Assembly: GCA_016839865.1 (NCBI GenBank)
Contig: JAEOTN010000076.1
Coordinates: 1 to 5,226, forward strand
DNA: 5,226 nt
Reading direction: 5' to 3'
Origin: Promethearchaeota archaeon
Lineage (GTDB): Archaea > Asgardarchaeota > Lokiarchaeia > Sigynarchaeales > MK-D1
Made by a program: the position numbers and the translations under genes. Of this stretch, positions 1 through 4,829 are shown one piece after another. Within the stretch, counting starts at the first letter, position 1; the number at the start of each line of letters is the position of its first letter. The notes under the pieces were generated by a model, which saw only the letters and a program-made list of their open reading frames with translations, did not search any database and was not told the DNA's origin.

Positions 1-999
1 AACTTGATCATCACCGGGGAAAAGGATACTGGTAAAACTACAGTTCTTAACCTATTTTCAGAAGAAATGACTCTGGAATTAGATGATAATTTAAATGAAA
101 TTCTTCAAAAACAAATATACTCACCAGAGATCAGTGAATTCAAGACCATTATCATCCGGGAAATAGACCTTGTTGAATTAACTACTCACTACACTGATTA
201 TAAAAAATTAATGGAATCAGTTGACATAATATTAGTATTTGTGAATTCGAATCCTTTGGTATTGTCAAGTACAAGCGATTTATTGGCTACGTTAGTAGGA
301 AGATCAAACTTTTCAAGCATTTATATAATTGCAAATTTCCAAGATTTGGACTTAAAGTATCAAGAGACTGTAGGGAAAAAGCTGAAGTTCAAAACTTATG
401 GATTCTCTGCTATCGAACTAGACTCGAGGGAGAACTTCATTGCAATTTTGAAGGACATCATTTCAATATCTTATCCCACAATTCAAAAATCATCTGATGC
501 AGTTCAATCTATTCCACATAGGGATGAAATTTTTTACGAAATCGAGAGGGCGATTGAAAATGCTTCAAAACAATACAATTCTGCAGCGATTCAAATGTTT
601 TCATCTCTCACCTCCCAGCTCGAAAAACAAATTGCTGACATGGATTCAAATGAAACTCAAATATTGATGAATCTGTGCAAAGCATGGGAGATGTTAGTTT
701 CCTGGGAAATTGAGAAAGATACCAATTTCTTGACAAGAGCTATCGAAAATTTTGATGAGATTTCTGAACATGTCAAAGATAAATCACTTGGAGGGTTAAT
801 TTCAGCAAACACCATTTTTTGTAAAGCTTTGATACTTGGAATGAAATTCGACGAATCTTTTGAGGAAAATAAAAAAGAACTCTACATACCACAAATCAAT
901 ATCTTACTCGATAAAGCTCTCTCAATATTTGAGAAATATGGGTATCAGAATGAAAGTGAATGGACTAAGCAAGCAATACAATCAATAAAAAATCTTTAG
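1..999 (+). CDS. Degenerate Ras-like small GTPase with helical C-terminal domain (5' partial)
   Basis: Residues are counted from the TTG at position 4. A P-loop (G5-x4-G10-K11-T12) starts almost at the first residue, and the frame stays open to base 1. The true start is therefore probably a few codons upstream, outside the window, so that a complete first strand precedes the P-loop. Hydrophobic strands follow around residues 48-54, 74-81 and 105-111. NFQD (111-114) stands where NKxD is expected, and FSAIE (134-138) stands where the SAK loop is expected. The DxxG switch II motif is not recognisable; the segment reads IIIREID (49-55). The first 160 residues thus resemble a small GTPase with weakened guanine-binding motifs. 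Residues 172-331 are predicted helical and TPR-like. The stop lies 13 bases before the JAMM gene, so co-transcription is likely. Function is unknown; the link to ubiquitin-like conjugation rests on position alone. Confidence 0.62.
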   Translation, partial: NLIITGEKDTGKTTVLNLFSEEMTLELDDNLNEILQKQIYSPEISEFKTIIIREIDLVELTTHYTDYKKLMESVDIILVFVNSNPLVLSSTSDLLATLVGRSNFSSIYIIANFQDLDLKYQETVGKKLKFKTYGFSAIELDSRENFIAILKDIISISYPTIQKSSDAVQSIPHRDEIFYEIERAIENASKQYNSAAIQMFSSLTSQLEKQIADMDSNETQILMNLCKAWEMLVSWEIEKDTNFLTRAIENFDEISEHVKDKSLGGLISANTIFCKALILGMKFDESFEENKKELYIPQINILLDKALSIFEKYGYQNESEWTKQAIQSIKNL

Positions 1000-1003
1000 G
1001 GAG
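998..1003 (+). promoter_or_regulatory. Ribosome binding site for the JAMM gene
   Basis: AGGGAG overlaps the stop codon of the GTPase-like gene and lies 9 bases before the ATG at 1013. It selects that ATG over the ATG at 1009, whose frame closes after six codons. Confidence 0.6.
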
Positions 1004-1012
1004 AAATTATGA

Positions 1013-1489
1013 ATGAAATCTCACCCTAAATCCGAAATAACGGTTCAAATCCGCGAAAAAGTCTTAAAACAGATAAGAAAGTCTTGCAAAGAATCTCAAA
1101 ACGAGATATTTGGTTATTTAGTTGGTTTATTTAATCCAAATGAAAATCACATCTCGATTCAATCTCAAATCTTTGTAAAAAATGCAGTAATGTCTAGTGA
1201 AACCAGCACATATCAAATAAGTGGAACTGCTGGAGAATTTAACAAGCAATTTCGGAAAATTAAAGATGAAATCTCAGAGGACTTATTAGTAGTGGGATGG
1301 TGGCACTCTCATATCAATTTAGGATGTTTTTTGTCAGCAACGGACATTAGTACACAAGAAGCATTTTTCCCTGAAATCAATCATGTAGCAATGGTTATTG
1401 ATCCTATTCAAGATACATTTGCATTTTTTACATTAGATAGAGATGTAAAGAAAAAATACCGAGAGCTAAGATATCAGGTGGTCTCTTAA
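1013..1489 (+). CDS. JAMM/MPN+ metalloprotease, probable deconjugase of the ubiquitin-like modifier
   Basis: This 158-residue protein is a single MPN domain with a complete JAMM motif. E31 (in NEIFGYLVG) is the candidate general acid/base. H98-S99-H100, seven residues, S108, two residues and D111 give the HxH-x7-S-x2-D zinc site. In Rpn11, CSN5, AMSH and archaeal JAMM1 these residues bind one zinc ion and cleave isopeptide bonds after a modifier's terminal glycine. No signal peptide or membrane segment is visible, so it should act in the cytosol. It sits between the GTPase-like gene and the E1 gene, and its most likely job is removing the modifier encoded at 2925-3179 from targets. That modifier already ends in Gly-Gly, so precursor trimming seems unnecessary. 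The family call is secure; the substrate is inferred from neighbours. Confidence 0.93.
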   Translation: MKSHPKSEITVQIREKVLKQIRKSCKESQNEIFGYLVGLFNPNENHISIQSQIFVKNAVMSSETSTYQISGTAGEFNKQFRKIKDEISEDLLVVGWWHSHINLGCFLSATDISTQEAFFPEINHVAMVIDPIQDTFAFFTLDRDVKKKYRELRYQVVS

Positions 1490-1503
1490 TATGAAGTTAA
1501 CTT

Positions 1504-1509
1504 AGGTGA
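1504..1509 (+). promoter_or_regulatory. Ribosome binding site supporting a TTG start for the E1 gene
   Basis: AGGTGA lies 6 bases before the TTG at 1516 and favours that start. In-frame ATG codons at 1549 and 1561 remain alternatives. The first is preceded by the purine-rich GAAGAAGAAG. Either would shorten the protein by 11 or 15 residues without touching the conserved domain. Confidence 0.5.
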
Positions 1510-1515
1510 ACCAAC

Positions 1516-2379
1516 TTGAAAAAAATCGAAATTCTTGAAGAAGAAGAAATGAAATCGGATATGTACGATCGTCAAAAGAGGATTTCAGGATGGGATCAAA
1601 CCAAAATTTCCAAAGCAAAAGTTATGGTGGTCGGAGCAGGAGCAACAGGTAACGAACTTGTAAAAAACCTTGCACTAGCCGGGATTGGTACTATATTTTT
1701 AGTGGATTTTGATACAATAGAGCCTTCAAACCTAAATCGATGTGTATTTTTTACCAATGATTCTATAACACAAATCCAATACAAAGCGGATGCAGTAAAA
1801 AATGCATGTAAAAACCTCAATTCGAAAACAGAGATTTTACCAATAAAAAAAGAGCTTAACGCAATTGATAAATCGATGTATCAACAGTGCGATGTCATTT
1901 GTTCCTGTTTAGATAATTTGGAAGCACGAATTGAAGCAAATAACTATGCATATTATAATCAAAAACCTTTCATTGACTCAGGAATTGATGAATTATTCGG
2001 TTCCGTCCAAGTGGTATATTCTGAAGTTCCTAAGACAGCTTGTTTACAGTGTGGTATTTCAGATAGAGATTTAGAGTTGATGTGGGAACGATTCTCTTGC
2101 ACAGGGCAAGAAATTGCAGTTCAAGAAAGAATAATACCTTCAGTAATTACAACGACCTCAATAATTGGTGGTATTCAAGCACAGCAATTTTTTAAAATTT
2201 TGTTCGGAATCGACCAATACAGAGAAAAAAAGACATGGAATGAATATTTTGGTGCACCATTAGTAGGAAAACAATTGATTTACAACGGAATTAAAAGTAA
2301 ATTCAACATTATTACAAAGCAAAAAGACGATAACTGTTGGATCTGTTCATCTAAACTAAAAGCAAGGAGGGAGGAGTAA
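1516..2379 (+). CDS. E1-like ubiquitin-activating enzyme (ThiF/MoeB/UBA5 type)
   Basis: This 287-residue protein is one adenylation domain of the ThiF/E1 superfamily. It would activate the modifier's C-terminal glycine with ATP and hold it as a thioester. Visible motifs are the N-terminal YDRQ (17-20), the nucleotide loop G40-A-G42-A-T-G45, acidic D64/D66 after the second strand, NLNR (72-75), K90, and CLDN (131-134) with the Mg-binding aspartate D133. Two CxxC pairs, C176/C179 and C274/C277, form the usual structural zinc site. C195, just before the PSVITTTSIIGG segment, is the best candidate catalytic cysteine because it falls where ThiF and UBA5 carry theirs. There is no separate catalytic-cysteine domain and no C-terminal ubiquitin-fold domain, as in MoeB and UBA5. 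Translation from TTG is supported by AGGTGA. MoeB/ThiF-type sulfur transfer is the alternative role, but the adjacent E2 argues for conjugation. Confidence 0.93.
   Translation: MKKIEILEEEEMKSDMYDRQKRISGWDQTKISKAKVMVVGAGATGNELVKNLALAGIGTIFLVDFDTIEPSNLNRCVFFTNDSITQIQYKADAVKNACKNLNSKTEILPIKKELNAIDKSMYQQCDVICSCLDNLEARIEANNYAYYNQKPFIDSGIDELFGSVQVVYSEVPKTACLQCGISDRDLELMWERFSCTGQEIAVQERIIPSVITTTSIIGGIQAQQFFKILFGIDQYREKKTWNEYFGAPLVGKQLIYNGIKSKFNIITKQKDDNCWICSSKLKARREE
2366..2375 (+). promoter_or_regulatory. Strong Shine-Dalgarno at the E1/E2 junction
   Basis: GGAGGGAGGA lies inside the last E1 codons. No ATG, GTG or TTG follows it at normal distance. The only in-frame codon at suitable spacing for the E2 is the ATT at 2379, which overlaps the E1 stop (TAATT). 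The ATG at 2415 is about 40 bases away. The stretch may therefore support non-canonical ATT initiation or coupled reinitiation, or it may simply encode the basic/acidic E1 tail. Confidence 0.45.
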
Positions 2380-2414
2380 TTCCAGAATTACCATTTGAAA
2401 TATGGAAAGAACGT

Positions 2415-2915
2415 ATGTCGAATGAACTTACTCAATTGAAAACTCTTGATAGTATTGAACATGATTCTATAGTTTGGAATGAGAATAGTGTAGAATTATG
2501 GCTTAGTTTGGAGGCATTAGGTTTGACATGTACCTATAAAGGGGCTCGAAGACTAGTTCAAGATTTCAAGCTGCATCGCATCTATATCAAAATTAATAGG
2601 TCATTCCCCTATCCTGGTGGTATTGATTTCTCATGGTATTCCGAAATTTTCCATCCAAATATTCATCCTGTAATCATTCCGGGAGGTATCACACGTGGAA
2701 CTGGATATATATGTTTAAATGTTCTTAGAAAATGGTCGAAACTAACCGATTTAGAAACTACGATAAAGGCATTACAAAAATTGGTGGAAAACCCCAATCC
2801 AGAGGATCCTTTGGAATATGAAATATGTTTACAAGCTGCGGAATACTTCACAAACAATCTTGATGAGAAAAAAATGAGTGAAGATGATGACGATATAATC
2901 ATCCTAGACGAATAA
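2415..2915 (+). CDS. E2 ubiquitin-conjugating enzyme (UBC fold) with acidic, SIM-like tail
   Basis: Counted from the ATG at 2415, this 166-residue protein has the UBC signature in order: SFPYP (63-67), HPN (80-82), the catalytic cysteine C100 in GYICLNVL, a conserved tryptophan W107, and NPNPEDPL (127-134), close to the same element in eukaryotic E2s. It would accept the modifier from the E1 and pass it to lysines or to an E3. The HPN-to-cysteine loop has 17 intervening residues, about ten more than UBE2D-type enzymes. The C-terminus ends in an acidic run followed by IIILDE (161-166), resembling a SUMO-interacting motif. The first UBC helix looks cut short from this ATG. Twelve in-frame codons upstream (from an ATT at 2379) read as a plausible helix containing PFEIWKER, so the true start may be earlier. 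The E1 gene is immediately upstream. Confidence 0.92.
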   Translation: MSNELTQLKTLDSIEHDSIVWNENSVELWLSLEALGLTCTYKGARRLVQDFKLHRIYIKINRSFPYPGGIDFSWYSEIFHPNIHPVIIPGGITRGTGYICLNVLRKWSKLTDLETTIKALQKLVENPNPEDPLEYEICLQAAEYFTNNLDEKKMSEDDDDIIILDE

Positions 2916-2924
2916 GAAGCATTT

Positions 2925-3179
2925 CTATCCACCAATAACCTTTGTCCATAAGGTGAGATTTTCATTTTCTCTTAGACCATATTTATGAATCGCATCCTTG
3001 ACAGTTATCGTGTTTGGTAATTCTTTTTCTTTATATACAAGGGCATAACTGCGTTGATCAGAACTGATAAAACCCATATGGCGAATTACTATTTCAATTA
3101 TCCTTTCAATCTGATGGTGCTCTTTTACATCTAATCTGATTCGTTTTCCAGTACGTGTGTCTTCAATTGAAATTTTCAT
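2925..3179 (-). CDS. Ubiquitin-like modifier protein ending in Gly-Gly
   Basis: This 84-residue protein shows a beta-grasp pattern. MKISIED (1-7) and KRIRLDV (12-18) form the first hairpin and a helix covers about 22-35. YALVYKEKEL (45-54) matches ubiquitin's third strand and following turn. TVKDAIHKYGLRENENLTLW (59-78) parallels the end of ubiquitin. The chain ends exactly at G83-G84 with no extension, so it is encoded ready for activation. K80 falls where ubiquitin has R72, the residue E1 reads. Lysines at 2, 12, 19, 50, 52, 61, 66 and 80 could in principle carry chains. The stop lies 9 bases from the E2 stop in convergent orientation. A sulfur-carrier role (MoaD/Urm1/SAMP type) is the alternative, but the nearby E2 and JAMM protease favour protein conjugation. 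Confidence 0.9.
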   Translation of the reverse strand: MKISIEDTRTGKRIRLDVKEHHQIERIIEIVIRHMGFISSDQRSYALVYKEKELPNTITVKDAIHKYGLRENENLTLWTKVIGG

Positions 3180-3213
3180 AATAGATTACATCTATGATTA
3201 TTTTTTCGACATC

Positions 3214-3221
3214 ATATTTTT
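3214..3221 (-). promoter_or_regulatory. Candidate TATA element for the modifier gene
   Basis: Read on the minus strand, AAAAATAT starts 42 bases before the modifier ATG. Transcription about 25 bases downstream would leave a leader of roughly ten bases. No clear Shine-Dalgarno lies before this ATG, which agrees with a short-leader or leaderless message. The 76-base gap (3180-3255) after the winged-helix gene leaves room for a separate promoter. In such AT-rich DNA the match alone is weak. Confidence 0.3.
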
Positions 3222-3255
3222 GGATTGTACTTCGAAATAATCGACAAAGTGCGAA

Positions 3256-4593
3256 TTATTTATTTTTTAATTTATCAAAGACTGTAAATCTTGGAAACTC
3301 ACCTAATATTGAGGTTAACTTGTACTTTTTCTTCTCTAATTCAGGTATATCATCTATATTTAACTTAGCAATATTTTCGTACAACACTTGTTTGTAATTT
3401 TCAAGTATGTCGTCCGTAAATCCTTTCTTTTGTGCAATTTCATGCAAAAAAGTAATATATCCTTTTAAAAAGTATAGAAGCGAGGATTTAAGTGAAGAAT
3501 TAAAGAATAATTTTGAGACTTCAAGAGTTACTTTCTGTAAAAGATCTGCACTCTGAATTTCAAGTTCCTCTTCACTACTGGTAGATTGAATCGGACGAAG
3601 ATAGCTGTGAGATTGGATAAATTCATCTAAAATCATCCTTAAGCGTTTCTCAAATTTATCGCTCTCTCGAAAATAATATGATTGTTGTTCACTCAACCGA
3701 ATTTTAAAGAATTTGAACCCAAAATCCGTAGAAATCATAGTGTTCTCGAGAAAAAAGTCCAATATCGATTTATTAATCTCGTATTCCTTAGAAAATTGAT
3801 CCAGTGGAATATACAATGGATAACTTAATGGATGATTAATGGAGAGAAATAATAATACTTTATGGAAATCAATCTCCTCTGGTATAACGGTTTTTATGGA
3901 TTTATGTGGAAAATTATTGAGCCAATCAACAAATATAAACTTAATTTTATCAGAAACCTGAGTTGTTTCTAAAAATTCGGTTGCAATGTTTTTTACTTCT
4001 TCCAGATGTTCGATTTCCTCTTTGATTAGTGTATGAATGTCAAGCTGATATTTTTTCAAAATCTTTTGATATTTTGTCTTCCCAGGTTCGGTTATTTCAT
4101 ATTTATTATCTTGTATAGTAATCAAATTCTCACTTTTTAGTGTGTTTAACGTCTTTGTGAGAGAATGGTGATTGATTTGAAGTGGTTTCTCTAGAAAATC
4201 TACGCGTTTACATTCTTCATTATTGAATAACATCCAAATAATAATATGAGAATAATTACGTTTATTTAAAATGACTTTTGGGGGATATCGTAAACTTGTC
4301 CCTTGCGTCTTGAAGCGTCTATTGTTGTATCTTTTCTGACCTTTCGAAGTTATTTTGTATGTGCCTTTACTAACTTTTTCTACACACTGATCAGTAATTA
4401 ATTGATTCATATACTTTGACAAAGTAGCAAGACTGTATTTTAGAGGTGGGTTGAGAAAACAACTCCAATTGCATCCCTCATTATTACATAACATCCATAG
4501 GATAATATATTCAAAATCCTTTTTTTCAAGTCCACTTGGTTCAGTAATTTCCTTCGGAGGATATCGGATTTTTTGGATTAAGATCACCCTCAA
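3256..4593 (-). CDS. Multi-winged-helix protein with helical C-terminus (unknown function)
   Basis: This 445-residue protein starts at a TTG directly preceded by a stop codon; a GTG two codons later is an alternative. Residues 10-91 and 102-181 are two copies of one winged-helix unit. Each opens with RYPPK, continues with a helix (ILWML or IIWML, then NNE), a recognition-like helix and a wing (GTYKITSKG; NKYEITEPG). Residues 244-308 look like a third, more diverged copy. A charged helix spans about 188-230, and the remainder to 445 is mostly helical. It may be a DNA-binding regulator, since tandem winged-helix proteins are common in archaea. It lies just upstream of the modifier gene on the same strand, and no RING protein is present, so a scaffold role in conjugation, as in UFL1, is also conceivable. 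I recognise no precise family. No transmembrane segment or zinc cluster is evident. Confidence 0.72.
   Translation of the reverse strand: MRVILIQKIRYPPKEITEPSGLEKKDFEYIILWMLCNNEGCNWSCFLNPPLKYSLATLSKYMNQLITDQCVEKVSKGTYKITSKGQKRYNNRRFKTQGTSLRYPPKVILNKRNYSHIIIWMLFNNEECKRVDFLEKPLQINHHSLTKTLNTLKSENLITIQDNKYEITEPGKTKYQKILKKYQLDIHTLIKEEIEHLEEVKNIATEFLETTQVSDKIKFIFVDWLNNFPHKSIKTVIPEEIDFHKVLLFLSINHPLSYPLYIPLDQFSKEYEINKSILDFFLENTMISTDFGFKFFKIRLSEQQSYYFRESDKFEKRLRMILDEFIQSHSYLRPIQSTSSEEELEIQSADLLQKVTLEVSKLFFNSSLKSSLLYFLKGYITFLHEIAQKKGFTDDILENYKQVLYENIAKLNIDDIPELEKKKYKLTSILGEFPRFTVFDKLKNK
4051..4566 (-). repeat. Tandem internal repeat encoding two winged-helix units
   Basis: Two diverged copies (4321-4566 and 4051-4290) lie 92 codons apart. 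Both begin with codons for RYPPK, and the DNA shares GGATATCG read on the plus strand at 4559-4566 and 4283-4290. Similarity is clear in protein and weak elsewhere in DNA, pointing to an old intragenic duplication. Confidence 0.75.
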
Positions 4594-4622
4594 CTATCTA
4601 CTCATCTAGTTTGAGGATCCAC

Positions 4623-4630
4623 TATTTATA
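4623..4630 (-). promoter_or_regulatory. Archaeal TATA box for the winged-helix gene
   Basis: TATAAATA on the minus strand is a close match to the archaeal TATA consensus. Its centre is about 34 bases before the TTG at 4593, which predicts a transcript starting near 4600 and a leader of only a few bases. The message start reads roughly GTTGAGGGTGATC, so ribosome binding before the TTG would be weak or absent, as in leaderless transcripts. Confidence 0.6.
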
Positions 4631-4643
4631 GTATTCCTTAGGA

Positions 4644-4748
4644 TTCGAGTTTTGATGATCATCTTCGAATTGTCAAGTTTCTTTTGTTCGAGTTTTTCAG
4701 ATAAATGCAAAGTTTGAGATTCGAACTACGCATACAGTTTCGAATCTC
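4644..4748. promoter_or_regulatory. Cluster of TTCGA motifs in the divergent intergenic region
   Basis: Five TTCGA cores occur in 105 bases: TTCGAGTTTT at 4644 and again at 4687, and TTCGAA at 4664, 4720 and 4739. The first lies 13 bases upstream of the winged-helix TATA box. The arrangement suggests binding sites for a regulator, possibly the adjacent winged-helix protein. TTCGAA also occurs inside genes in this window, so the hexamer alone means little; the clustering is what stands out. Confidence 0.35.
4716..4748. repeat. Perfect 10-bp inverted repeat with 13-base spacer
   Basis: GAGATTCGAA (4716-4725) and TTCGAATCTC (4739-4748) are exact inverted copies. They lie in the 236-base gap (4594-4829) between the divergent winged-helix and beta-helix genes. 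Centre-to-centre spacing is 23 bases, close to two helical turns, which suits a dimeric or paired regulator. A hairpin is possible, but there is no following T-run of terminator type. Confidence 0.6.
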
Positions 4749-4768
4749 TATCTAATAATAAAATCTTC

Positions 4769-4774
4769 ATATAT
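4769..4774 (+). promoter_or_regulatory. Candidate TATA element for the beta-helix gene
   Basis: ATATAT at 4769-4774 would place a transcript start near 4798 and a leader of about 30 bases that includes AAGGA at 4811-4815. The alternative TAATAATAAAA at 4752-4762 is equally possible. Both are weak calls in AT-rich DNA. Confidence 0.25.
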
Positions 4775-4829
4775 CTCTCTTCAGCAACCATTTCGTTTTG
4801 GTTTGCAAAAAAGGAAAAAAGTGTTAAAG

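Noticed and set aside
4..6. TTG as the true start of the GTPase-like gene
   Set aside because: It would put the P-loop glycine at residue 5 and remove most of the first strand; the frame is open to the window edge, so the start is more likely upstream.
1596..1820. Minus-strand open frame of 74 codons inside the E1 gene
   Set aside because: It lies wholly within the nucleotide-binding region of the E1, whose motifs are unmistakable; the reverse frame has no recognisable domain.
2916..2924. Terminator hairpin between the convergent E2 and modifier genes
   Set aside because: Only 9 bases separate the stops, and I see no stem or long T-run supporting a specific terminator.
2663..2965. Minus-strand open frame of 100 codons overlapping the E2 and the modifier end
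   Set aside because: It is antisense to the E2 active-site region and has a serine-rich composition caused by reading the acidic tail backwards; no family features.
1013..3179. Bacterial CBASS or BIL-type antiphage operon with E1, E2 and JAMM
   Set aside because: No cyclase, effector or bacterial hallmark is present, the E2 has eukaryote-like HPN and NPNPEDPL elements, and promoters and neighbours look archaeal.
3194..3397. Plus-strand open frame of 67 codons between the modifier and winged-helix genes
   Set aside because: Mostly antisense to the C-terminus of the winged-helix gene, low-complexity and Asn/Phe-rich, with no ribosome binding site.
4456..4488. Cysteines C36, C41 and C45 of the winged-helix protein as a zinc or RING-type site
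   Set aside because: Spacing does not fit RING or zinc-ribbon patterns, no histidine/cysteine partners follow, and the second repeat keeps only one of the cysteines.
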